Assembly: GCA_016801845.1 (NCBI GenBank)
Contig: CM028916.1
Span: 11,591,514 to 11,655,513 of the forward strand
Source of the DNA: Polydactylus sextarius
Taxonomy: Eukaryota > Chordata > Actinopteri > Polynemidae
Length of the DNA stretch: 64,000 nucleotides
Direction: 5' to 3'
Of this stretch, positions 37,801-48,042 are shown piece by piece (the stretch's first letter is position 1; every line of letters starts with the position of its first letter). The position numbers and the translations under genes were made by a program. The notes under the pieces were generated by a model, which had not been told where the DNA came from, made no database searches, and saw nothing but the letters and a program-made list of their open reading frames with translations.

Positions 37801-40800
37801 GTTAGGAGCCAAATCATTTGTGATATTTATGTCCACATCCACATCTAAAATTTCTAATCTCTGGGTTTACACTGCAGGTTCATCGTTATGATTTAACTTT
37901 GGGAGTTTATTATCGTCAACATGAGGTAAGAAGTTTGTGAAACTCAACGGGAGAGTGCGGTTTCACCACTGTAGCAAGACACAAAAACATGACATAACAT
38001 AATTGCTATTACAAGTCAGATGTATTCCCAAACTGAATTTTATCTTTGTGCTATTGTAATTTACATGGGATCTTGTTCCTAACTGCCTCTCTGTGCTTCT
38101 CCAGGACCAATGTACTGTGATTAACACCAGCCCTGTCATTGGTATTGGTAAATGGTTACCAAGGTCCTGCAATGACACCAATGGATTTGTCTGTCTTAAA
38201 AATCTTGGTAAGCTCTTCCTGATTGGAGGTAGAGGGTCATTTGGTGGCATAGTAAAAAATTTCAAAGCTTAAAAGCTCCAATGATAACTTTATCTACCTT
38301 TAATGATTCATGAAGATAGTCCAATATATATGCTACTGTATCTTTTATCTGGCAACTTCAATTAGGGTCCAGATCAGTGCCTTTGTCGCTTGCTCACTCT
38401 TGTATCATTATATCGAGAGTAATGCACATACATGAATAACAATTGCTTTTCAAAGTAATAATAACTTGATTTGTATAGCACCTTTCATACAAACAATGAA
38501 GCTCAAAGTGCTTTACAGTGAGAATTTAAAGACAATAAAAAGAAAATACAAATAGAAAGAAATACAATAAATAATTAAAATGCAATAAAATCAAAGATAA
38601 AAATACAATAAATAATTTAAATGGAGTAAAAACAAAGAAAATTAGAGATAAAATACAATAAGATGAGTGAACTTGGTGAGTGAAATGAAAATATTTTTAC
38701 TTTTTTTTATTTTAAAGTACAGCGGAGCTAGTTAAATACTAGCATGTAGAAGAACGTTTTAACCTTTGTTTTAAAGGTATCTAGTGAGCTGGCTTGCCTA
38801 ATATCTATGGGCAATGTGTTCCATAGTCTAGGGGCATAATTAACAAAGGCTGCATCCCCGATCTTCTTGAGGCTGTTGCTGAGAGCCTCCAATAAAGCAG
38901 CAGCAGATGATATCAGTGTTCTAGAGGGCACATAGCTGACAAGGGATTTGGTGATGTAGTTTGGTCCTTGTCTATTCAGAGCTTTGTATGCCAGGAGGAG
39001 CACCTTGAAATCTATTCTAAATGTTACAGGAAGCCAGTGCAAAGCAGCTAAAACTGGACTAATGTGTTCTCTTCTTTTGGTTAATAGCCAAGTTGCAGGG
39101 TTTTGGATGAGCTGAAGTCTGTCAGTCTGTCAGTCTGTTTTTTGGAAGGCCATTAAAAAGTGCATTGCAGTAATCGAGTCTGCTTGAGATGAAGGCATGA
39201 ATTAGTTTTTCGGCATCTTTCTGATTTATAAACGGCCGTGCTTTAGCTATTTTTCTGAGGTGATAAAATTATGTTTTTTTCACTGTGGCGATGTGTGAAC
39301 TAAAGCTGAGATCGGGATCTAAAATGACACCAAGACCTCAGGTTTAATCCACTGAGTTAACTCCCCCAGATTATTGAGTAGTGATTGTCTTTTCATTTTG
39401 GGGCTGACAAGGAGGATCTTAGCTTTATCCTAATTTACTTTCATTAAATTATTGCTCATCCATTTCTTTATTGCTAATAGACAATTGGTGATGGAATCAA
39501 TCACTGCAACATTATTTGGCTCTGCGGATATGTCCAGCTGAGTATCATCGGCATAGCTATGGAAAAATACATTGTGCTCTCTGATGATGTCACCAAGAGG
39601 TAGCATGTATAGTGAGGATAATAATGGGCCAAGGAAGGAAGGAACCCTATAGCGACTGTCATATTTCTCAGATACATGATCTCCAAGGTTGACATAAAAC
39701 TTTCTCCCTTTGATGTATGTTTTGAACCAGTTTAAGACACAATCAGACAGACCAATCCATTTTTCAAAATGACTGATTAGGATATCCTAGTCAATCGTGT
39801 CAAATGCTGCGCTTAGATCTAAAAGGATGAGAACTGATACCTTATTCTCTTCATAGTTCAGTCTGAGATCTGGTTATCTTGGTGGGGGCAGCTGTGTTTT
39901 GTTCTGAAACCCAACTGAAACTCCTCCAGGATACTGTTTTCTTCTAAGAAGCAATTTATTTGGACTTAGACAATCTTTTCAAGTAGTTTGCTAATGAATA
40001 GAAGGTTGGATCTCGGCCTGTAGTTACTCAGCATGTTGCTATCTAAGTTAGGTTTCTTTAATAGTGGTTTAATAGCATCATTTCATTTCAGAGATACATC
40101 TACACCTATTGTACTAAAGGGGCTAATAATCTACTATGTGTTTTTTTTCAGTAAAATGATCAGTATTTCCCTAGCATCAATGGGTTGAACCACATTTCTT
40201 TCCACTTTCCCCCTTAACAGACCCATATCTCACTAATAACGCTGAACCACCAGTTCCTAAGGACTATGTCAAAATAGGTAATGACTCATTCAAGGTCGTT
40301 ACTCAGCCAATGACCTGGGATGGAGGTAAGAAGTACTGTGAAGATGAGGGAGCCACCTTGGCTTGCCTGCAAAAGGAGTGGTCATATGTCTACATTGAGC
40401 TGATGGCTTTGAATCTCAAAGCTCCTCTGTGGATCGGACTGAACAAAATGCAGGTACATGGCGCAAAGCCTCTAATATCTTCTTCCAACATTGAATTGCA
40501 AGGCAATACAGCTAATGCCTGTTTGTAACTGGAGACTCTTGAACTTATAGAAAAAGTAATCACTGTTCCATGTATTTTATCACTAAGGTGGACATAGTCA
40601 GCTTTGAGCTTTGAATGCCACAAATTAAAAGACATAAAACTTCATTGTGAGGGAAAATAAATATTTGCATGATGCTGAAGAGTTTCAGTAGTACTCTCAT
40701 TCATTATAGGCAAAAAAATGCCCAAAAAGAATCTATACCACGGCAGTGGGGAGTCCAACTGATGAATTGATCTATTTCAGTCTGAACAAAAGTGTTGGAC

Positions 40801-42988
40801 CTGCTAACAGAGTGATCTTCATCCATGCAACAATGACACTAAATGTGGCAAAAAATTATTGATAACAAACAGACTAAATGTAATCGGATTAACCTTTGTT
40901 TTCAGACCAATGGTTACTTCAAATATATTAATGGTTGGCACATGGCATTCTCTCGCTGGGGTGAAAATGAGCCAAGCACAAACCGACCTTGTGTTTATGT
41001 AGATGTGGATGGAAAATGGAAGACTGGCCACTGCAATGAGACCATTAACAGTGTTTGTATGAAGTCTACAGGTATGACCAATAACAGTCTCATATCAGTT
41101 CAAATACATGAATACATATAACCCATCCTAACACTTGACATGTTTTAACATATGATATATTATCACATATCATACATATTATAAAATAACATATGTTATA
41201 ACATACATTTGTACCTTTCATAGATTGTACCCTATTACTTTTGTAGATTTTGAACGTGACTTTTTTTTTTTTTTTTTTTTTGAGTATTATAATTAAAATT
41301 ATACTTAAAACCCTGTATTTTTTTTAAATTAAAAGTACAGGATTTTAATTCACCATTCTCTCTCTTTCTCTATTTTTGACTCACAGATGTGCCACCAACA
41401 GAGCCAAGCATTCATCCAGGAGTTTGTCCAGTAGATCCAGGTTCATCAATTACAGATCAGAATTACTACTGGCAACCATTTAAGGGTTACTGTTACATGT
41501 TTTTCTTGGAAGAAAAAAAGTGGGCAGATGCAGCTTTTAGCTGTGTCACACATGGTAAGTATTTTCAGTGAAAGACAAGGAAAAAGATATTACCATTAGC
41601 ATAGCACTAATGCTTTGTTTTGTGAAGGTGGATCACTGGCCAGCATTGAAGATCCCTCTGAGCAAGAATTCATTCAAAGAAATCTAGGAGTATTTGCAGA
41701 CAATTACATCTCTTTCTGGATCGGCTTATATAAATCTACAAAAGGTAAAATCACAATATCTGTTCTTGTATGAAAAGAAATATTAGGCTAAAGGGAAAAA
41801 TATTGAAAAAGCTTAAGCTTGGCCAAAAAGAGTGTTTTGAGTTATTTTGGAGGAAAATACTAATTGTTAATGTTTTTCAACAATCCTTTTTCAATGTCAG
41901 TTTCTTCTTTAAATATTCAAAAGGTAATTTTAATAGTTTTAGGTTAAATAGTTTGCAGGTTAAAAAGAGATTAAAAATAATTTTGTATTTAAAAAAAAAC
42001 AATCTATGTGTCTCCAGGAGAGTGGTTGTGGCTGGACACAACAGTCATGGACTACTCTAACTGGGATGAAGGTCAGCCAGAAGATCATGATCATGGAGAG
42101 ATTAGTAGTAAGGATGGGACATGGAAGGGAGCAAGAAAGGAGAATTACAAACCATACATCTGCAAAACACCCAAAGGTAAATTAATTATTCTTATGTGGC
42201 CTTAGTCTGAACTGTGATGATGTACCAAGTTAAAATGACATCATATGTCTGTAGATGACTCACTGTTTGATGAGTCTATCAGTGTTTCCTAATCTGTCAT
42301 TAAATATATACTGTAAAATGTAACAAGTAACAACACCATCAATAAACATTTACACATCTTGAACGAAAGTCGGTCTGGAACATTACATGGTCATGGTCAC
42401 TGAAAAAAATGTTAAAAGGCATGTTCACAGAAATAAGGAAAAAAATATTATAAACATCATGATAATGCACTGGCTGTTTTTAACATTGTCTTGTGTAATT
42501 TTGGTCTCCTGTTTTGCACAACATTATGGTTTGTTATTTAAACACATATTTCTTCTATCTCCATTAGTACCACCACCAACACCATCGCCAACAAGCAGTA
42601 AGTTTTTTTTAAATCTAATTTATTTCACTAAACTCTAGTGTGTGTGTGTGTGTGTGCATTTGTGTGTATGTGTGTGTGTGTGTGTGTGTGCATATTATAT
42701 GAATTTGGCTGATCATCAACTTCTTTTTCAAACTGTACAGAAGGTGTTCTTGGATCTGGACACCGTGACCACATCATGTTGGCAGTAGTGCTGGTCATCT
42801 CTGTGAAAGCCATCGTGGCACTGATAGTCATCTACCTCTGCAAGAGGTCTGGCCGCCACCGACCGATCCCTGACAAAGTAACCAATTTTGAAAACCCACT
42901 CTTTTTCAGCAACAGTCAATCAACATCCAATGAGGCTGAAAAAAGTACTGCAGAGAATGAGAGCCATGTGCCTGTTTCAGCTGCATAA
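27427..42988 (+). CDS. mrc1: macrophage mannose receptor 1-like, gene B (complete, 32 coding exons)
   Basis: Same architecture as gene A. Exons: 27427-27490, 27707-28066, 28665-28835, 29175-29330, 29587-29709, 29891-30028, 30168-30344, 30492-30646, 30892-31005, 31512-31627, 31789-31937, 32031-32230, 33106-33227, 33408-33480, 33588-33741, 33950-33988, 35286-35449, 35541-35602, 36064-36164, 36600-36742, 36953-37058, 37434-37561, 37689-37730, 37878-37925, 38105-38207, 40221-40453, 40906-41071, 41387-41554, 41628-41744, 42018-42176, 42568-42597, 42741-42988. Total 4329 nt, 1442 residues, open throughout. It is the most divergent copy in function-relevant sites: CTLD4 keeps EPN but loses WND, the tail motif is FENPLF without Tyr, and the membrane span contains Lys. 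It also carries most of the transposon load (an L2 LINE in intron 25). It could be a receptor with changed ligand and signalling, or one under relaxed constraint, but no disabling change is seen. Confidence 0.93.
28463..28492. repeat. (AT)n microsatellite, intron 2 of gene B
   Basis: About 15 AT units, followed by a partly palindromic TATAGAATTCTATA stretch. Confidence 0.9.
28930..29000. repeat. (AAT)n microsatellite, intron 3 of gene B
   Basis: AAT units with two GAAGAT interruptions. Confidence 0.9.
29175..32230 (+). CDS. mrc1: gene B exons 4-12: CTLD1-3
   Basis: CTLD1 (exons 4-6) includes LWIGLALEQEHGWQWT; exon 5 is four codons longer than in A and C. CTLD2 (exons 7-9) includes WIPYNGHCFHLDRAP and ELWIGLNDRKTENLFDWSD, with GNPA at the EPN position. 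CTLD3 (exons 10-12) includes GSYCYFVGTQTKTFDEAKDE and FWLGLSNQRDIDEFEW. As in A, none has a full Ca2+/sugar motif pair. Confidence 0.9.
32651..32681. repeat. short perfect hairpin in intron 12 of gene B
   Basis: Perfect 13-bp arms (32651-32663 and 32669-32681) with a 5-nt loop. It is followed by two direct copies of TATTATTTCTTACACAT within about 45 nt. Confidence 0.75.
33106..36742 (+). CDS. mrc1: gene B exons 13-20: CTLD4 lacking WND, and CTLD5
   Basis: CTLD4 keeps EPN (KDGEPNNRTTDDSC), but where A and C read SWNDxHC it reads SWSNVNC, so the Asp calcium ligand is not in its usual place. Canonical mannose binding by this domain is therefore doubtful. CTLD5 reads NEGQPKFRNYDETC and FWHGINC, lacking both EPN/QPD and WND. 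Intron 16 (33989-35285) carries a repeat-like segment (34130-34860). Confidence 0.9.
33989..35285. other. intron 16 of gene B with a probable dispersed repeat
   Basis: This 1.3-kb intron contains, near 34137-34195, a segment reading AATATAAGACGACTCC and, near 34770-34800, a related segment CCCCAAGACAACCC. Sequences with recurring TAAGACGAC-type blocks are familiar from dispersed non-autonomous elements in vertebrate genomes. I cannot define its ends or family. Confidence 0.3.
36953..38207 (+). CDS. mrc1: gene B exons 21-25: CTLD6 with two long-loop micro-exons
   Basis: After FLWTDGQPRSYVNLFFN (exon 22), the long loop is encoded by two phase-0 micro-exons, 37689-37730 (42 nt, KRNYPQWYTYRGIT) and 37878-37925 (48 nt, VHRYDLTLGVYYRQHE), before exon 25 resumes with DQCTVIN and GIGKWLPRSCNDTNG. 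Both have proper AG acceptors and GT donors (GTAACA and GTAAGA). Inclusion or skipping of either keeps the frame. Confidence 0.87.
38455..40135 (-). mobile_element. L2-type LINE fragment (C-terminal reverse transcriptase and 3' end) in intron 25 of gene B
   Basis: On the minus strand, an open stretch at 39042-38728 reads MHWLPVTFRIDFKVLLLAYK followed by a PSRTLISS segment and APRLWNTLPIDIRQASSLDT, the conserved C-terminal part of L2-clade reverse transcriptases in fish. Upstream, to about 40.1 kb, the same strand keeps recognisable but interrupted RT-like segments. The 3' end near 38460-38520 has the usual tail of a short A/T tract and AAAGTGCTTTACAG-type sequence. The copy lacks its 5' half and is broken by stops, so it is inactive. 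It is inserted opposite to gene B. Confidence 0.75.
40221..42176 (+). CDS. mrc1: gene B exons 26-30: CTLD7 and CTLD8
   Basis: CTLD7 (exons 26-27) has APLWIGLNKMQ, GYFKYINGWHMAFSRWGENE and EPSTNRPC in place of EPN. CTLD8 (exons 28-30) has WQPFKGYCYMF, SFWIGLYKSTKG, WLWLDTTVMDYSNW and QPEDHDHG; its closing strand reads YKPYICKTPKG. No canonical sugar-binding pair is present. Confidence 0.9.
42568..42988 (+). CDS. mrc1: gene B exons 31-32: stalk, Lys-containing membrane span, tail with FENPLF
   Basis: A Pro-rich stalk exon (PPPTPSPTS) precedes the membrane span HIMLAVVLVISVKAIVALIV, which has a Lys near its middle, followed by CKRSGRHR. The tail has FENPLFF where A has FDNPLYF, so the Tyr of the uptake motif is a Phe, and ends HVPVSAA. 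The stop is TAA at 42986-42988. Basic residues within a receptor membrane span are known in receptors that pair with acidic residues of signalling adaptors; that role is only inference here. Confidence 0.92.
42638..42690. repeat. (GT)n microsatellite, intron 31 of gene B
   Basis: GT units interrupted by CATT and TAT. Confidence 0.9.
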
Positions 42989-43217
42989 TAATAATAATAT
43001 TATATATTAGGGCAGATACTCAGACTCATGGTTACTGATTTTCTTATTTGCATGACCACTAAAATTCAGTGTGTTCTGAGATATGAGTAGTTTGAACAGT
43101 TTTGGTTATGACTGGCTAAGATAATCAAAGCAATTCATGCTGTAGGGTTTCTTATCTGGGCTGATAGATTTAAATAATTTCCGTCACATATGATGAGGAA
43201 GAAACTTTTGACTTTAA

Positions 43218-43275
43218 GATAAATAGACAACTTTATTGACCCCTTTGGAGGGTTCCCTCAGGAAAATTGAAGAAT
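43218..43275 (+). mobile_element. retroposon 3' tail fragment
   Basis: The segment reads ACTTTATTGACCCCTTTGGA and continues GGGTTCCCTCAGGAAAATTG, matching the common fish non-LTR/SINE tail of the type TTTATTGATCCCTTTGGGG...CCTCAGGAAATTG. Only the tail is visible. Confidence 0.5.
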
Positions 43276-43355
43276 AACACAACTGTTAGGATAGTGTTAT
43301 ATGTTTAATCTTTGCTACATATTTGCTGCTGTGTAAAGCTTTGTATTGTCTAATT

Positions 43356-43376
43356 AATAAAAAAGACAGCAATAAA
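43356..43376 (+). other. candidate polyadenylation signals, gene B
   Basis: Two AATAAA hexamers (43356-43361 and 43371-43376) about 370 nt after the stop codon. Confidence 0.5.
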
Positions 43377-46300
43377 TATAACTGCTGCTTAAATAGATTT
43401 ATACAGATGGAATTCAGGTAACCTAAGGTATTTCATGCTCATAAAATCCATGTTAAAGAATAATGACTCACAGGTTTATCAATAGATGTTTACATGTTTA
43501 TACTAAAATACTCTCTACTAGCACTTTCTTACACTCTGGTTTATTCATTGTTCTTGTTTATTATTTCTGTGGCACTCTAACACACTATTCTGTTTACATT
43601 GTTTGTTTTTATTACAGTTTGTATGAGTAGTGGTAAATTTATATCTGGAATGAGATGAAATTGAACAAAAGAGAGTTCACATGTTCTGCTGTGTTGTAGT
43701 TTAATAAAGCAATCATGCATGAGAGGACTCACACGCACAGACTGACCAAACAAACAGTCTGTGAGCAAATGAGCAAAGTCGATCTTTACATCTCAGAGTT
43801 TATCCTCTTCCCAAAACAAAGATCTCTCTGCAGTCAAGAACTCAAACCCAGATGACGTTTTCCATATAATACTTAAGGTATGTTTGAAGGTAAAACAAAC
43901 GACCATGAAATGAGCAGACAAGGGTAACGCAATGGACCATGAAATGCCTAAGATATTTGTAGCAAACAGAGAAAGATCAGAATTTCCATCACATGTACAA
44001 TTTGTAATGATAACGACAATAATAATGGTGAAAGCAAAGGCTGTGTCATCAATATAAGCATTCAGTTGTCAAATTCTAGTTATGAAACATTAAACCATGG
44101 ACATAACAGATATACATACTCATGCATACTTACTTCAAAAGCATCTTTCACATAAATGGCCTCCTCCCAGTTGCTGATGGTGATGCAATACACTACCATC
44201 CAACTGCCACAGTGTAGAAACACATGGGTTTGCTCCCATGTGTCATTAGTACAAGTACACTATCCGTGTCAGCCATGAACTAACCTGAGAACAAAGTTTA
44301 CTTGCTGTAAGCAGAAATCATCTTAGTTGTTAATCTCCGCTTCCTCTTTCAGCTAGCATTTTGGCAGAAGTCATAACAGTTGTAATGTATGTGGTAACTT
44401 AAAAAGCTGTTTTACTAAAATGCCAATGTCATGCCAGGCAATGTAATTTTTGGCGGGGTAAATGACACATTTCTTGGAAAACATCTATAAGCCTACAAGC
44501 TACTTTTTTTTTTTTAAATTACTGATTAAGTACAAGATTGTTGCCAAATTTGTGCTAAATCCAAAACTGTTTCTAAGACATTCAATTTACACTCTCTTGT
44601 TGACTAGGTAAGAACAATGTGGGTAAAGAGCTATGTTATGAGTTATTCTGATTGATACTCACAGGCCAGTTACAACTACAAATTGAACAGATGCCTAATT
44701 TAACAGTTGAGCTTGCAGATAACAGATCAGGGTTCATGTATCTATCAGCCAAGACATTCAAATGGCAAAAGTTATGCGCCTATACAGGAGGTTTTACAGG
44801 AAGCGTTATAGACAAATTGCACAAAAGATTGCAGAAAGATTTAATCATACATCAACGACTGCCAGACTAAGTTTCCATTTGATGTTTCCAAATTGTTTTG
44901 TCTACCAAGCACTTGTACTAGCATTACCCGTCTATTTATTTTTGACCTCTTACATACCCCATGTGTTCTCACACTTCTCTCTTCTTACATTCACAGAAGC
45001 CACTTCCTCTTTGAACACAACACACTTTGAACACAAACACAGACATCAGTGCAGTCATTTTTGAACTGACCAAATAAATCATTACTGAAGAACTTAGTAA
45101 AGAAATAACTATCATAAATAGGTATTTGTCATCAGATAAGTGTGTTTCAGGTGTTTTTTCAGAACTCAGACAGAAAACTAGGTGTAATTGTCAAATGTAC
45201 AATTACAGCAGTAGCCTTGATAACAGAACAACCATCATAAATTTCAGTTTCCACAGCAACAGGTTGTTTGTAGACTAACTGAATGAATGTTTGGTGACAT
45301 ATGATAGACAGTGCAGACATACATTCAACCACCAGCTGCCGCTGTTCAGTCTCATCAAGATGCAGGAGGATTTTTAAAAATATCATTAAAATTTTTCAAT
45401 GTATTAATTTTTGTGGCCAACATAGTCATGGAAGGAGGGGCGTGTGTTGTCAAAGCGCCTGCTTAAACTATAAGGCACTGTGGAATATTTGCTAAATACA
45501 TAGTGGTGGAAATGGAAGTGGTTGGTAATACAAGGTGACATAAAGCAATTCATCCTTTGTCTTACTTTTCTCTAGGTTGACATAGCATTTCAAAGCCCTT
45601 CTGGGACTGTTTGCCTAGTCTTACTTTTGTCTTGTTGACTGCAATACTGCCTTCAGTCCTAGAAAAAAAAAATAGATTTACTATACTGATATTACAACAC
45701 ATTCTGTCAGACACAGAACAACATTCAATTAGGACTTGTTAGAAAAGTTGTAACGATCATTTCTTGGGAGAGTCCAGCAATTTCCTTAAAAAAAAAAAAA
45801 AAAAAAAAAAACATAGTCAGCAGTAATTTCCCACTGCTAATGTTGCACAATGCTTTTTCAGTTAAGTTTACATAAAATGAAATTCTAAACGGCTGTTCCC
45901 AGAATCTGTATGAATCATTCTTTGGCTGCATCAGCCGTAATTTGTATCACATCCGCTTCTTTAACTTCACAAATGGTGAATTACACAAGTCATGTTAACT
46001 GTAAATTTGTAAATGTAAGATGAAATCCATAAGCCCTAATGAAGCTGTGGAAGAAATGAAGAAGCCCTTTGGAAGGGTAACACCTTCGGGGATTTCAAGC
46101 AAGTCCAGTGTTGTTCTTTAGCAGTTTCAGATTATCTTGACCAAGATGACTTTGAACCTTAACAGACACAAGATAAACTCTTGAGCACGAGATGTTTGAT
46201 AGCAGATGGTTGTTATTTTAACTACAACCAATGAATCCATTTAAACTTGGCATTAAAAAGCACCTTGTATCTAGATATGGTTTTAATTTCACTAATTTAA

Positions 46301-47046
46301 TTTAATCGCTTGGTCCTGATGAAAACTGGTGGATTCCCAGAATTTATCCTGTATAGACAGACATCAGAGATCTAGTGTTTATAGGTGCTGTAAGAGTCAA
46401 GAGGAAGCTCAGGTAGTTTTAATTCCTTTTTCAAAGGAGTGTTCCTTGTTCAGATGTAGGTGGACAGCTGAGTCCTAGCCCAGCATCGGAGAGGATGAGC
46501 CAGGTTGCTCTTCTACATATGTGATGTACATATGTGATTTGGCCAATCATATGATATCATATTTGTCCTAAATGGCTCTTGGTGGCATTTATACTTGTAT
46601 TTCATGCACAATCTGATTAAAATCTGAAATGAGGGAGAACAACAACTGTCAAGTGTCTTCTGCCCTGGTTCACGTGTGCTATCTGTAGTCTGGCTGACAT
46701 TTAGGAGGTCATGTGTGAGATGATAGTAGCACTTCCTTTTTTTTCCATTGTCTGCTTATTATGCAATAACATCCATCCAGACAGTTATGTTTTCAGAATA
46801 TGCAATGTGTTTTACATTGGAATAGTGTGGAAATATCACCAAATGGCTTCCTCTAAAGAAATTTGCGCCACTCCTTTGTTCACTGTTCGCAAGAGGTTGA
46901 AGAAAATAAGAAGTCATGACAACATGACGGGGCAGGACGTTTAAGCACTATTAAGGCAGACTCTCGGCAGTCATTCACGCACCTCTTAAATCCTCTGCAA
47001 GACATGCACAGATTAAGTCCTCTGCTGCAGGAAATTTGTGCTAACC

Positions 47047-48042
47047 ATGCTAATCATGAGAATAACTTGTGGAGCTTTTGTGCTCCTCATCCAAACACTC
47101 CAGTGTTTGGCTTCAAATGGTACAGTATTCAAACTTTTTATTTTCATGATTGTACAAATGTACTTTTTGTCTGAGATTATTCTGTTCATCACTGTGTACT
47201 GAATGCTGTGCTAGTTATTATTTTGCAATTATCTAAAAAATACATACTAGATAAAGGCTGTTTTTCTTGAAATTATATTTTATATTTTGCAGAAAATAAA
47301 ACCTGTTATAACTTTGTGTGGTCATTACATCTCTGATTATATGACATTTATTTCAACATCTTTTCCAAAATATTTTCTCTACAGATTCTCCATTTCAACT
47401 GACAAAACAGGACAGTGATATGTGTTTGATCAAAATAAACAACAACTGCCTTGACATACGCTGGACAACTGGTGACCGACTCCTGGTGCAACAGAAGAAT
47501 AAGTGTATAGGAGTCCAAGGAAAAAGTGTGGGAAGTGAAATAAGTCTCTACGATTGTGACGAAAACAGTGACCTCCAAAAGTGGGAATGCAAGAACAGTA
47601 CAGTGCTCGCTCTAAAAACCCAAGATCTTTACATTTCACTCACAGCAGACAACACAGCCGTTCTCTCCAAAACAATAGGACCAGATAACTACCTAACAAT
47701 TTCCGGGACGTCCAGTGGTGCTTGCACAAGAACGTACAGAGGTACAGAGCTCTATAAAACAGTGTTTTTAAGAGACTGTGCTAGCCAAAAGTAAGTCATT
47801 ATCTGAATTTTGTAAAAGACAGCATGTTTCGTATTTTTCTGATATGTTTTTTTGTTCTAACAATCCTTCAGAACTTTTTGCCATCGGTGGAAATGCAGTT
47901 GGAATGCCCTGCATGTTCCCCTTTATGTACAAAGACCAGTGGTACTCAGACTGCACTACGTTTGACTCTTCACAAAAGCGTCTTTGGTGTGCAGTTGAAA
48001 CAAAATATCAAAGTGAACGCTGGGGCTACTGCCCAATGACTA
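47047..48042 (+). CDS. mrc1: gene C exons 1-3: signal peptide, CysR and FN2 domains
   Basis: Leader MRITCGAFVLLIQTLQCLAS is close to gene B. The CysR domain has KCIGVQGKSVGSEISLYDCD and QKWECKNS. The FN2 module has GMPCMFPFMYKDQWYSDCT and RLWCAVETKY. At the FN2 end it reads YCPMTS where A and B read YCPSSS and YCPTTS. Confidence 0.92.

Larger units (their letters stand above)
42989..47046. other. 3' flank of gene B and spacer before gene C
   Basis: A 4.1-kb spacer. Candidate polyadenylation signals AATAAA lie at 43356 and 43371. A retroposon tail is at 43218-43275, a short hairpin (acacatggg and its complement) at 44220-44243, and a poly-A run at 45788-45811. No gene, tRNA or intact element is recognisable. 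The promoter of gene C should lie in the last kilobase. Confidence 0.5.

Noticed and set aside
44220..44243. Small perfect hairpin as a regulatory RNA
   Set aside because: Nine-bp arms in a long AT-rich spacer are not remarkable, and no other signal supports an RNA gene.
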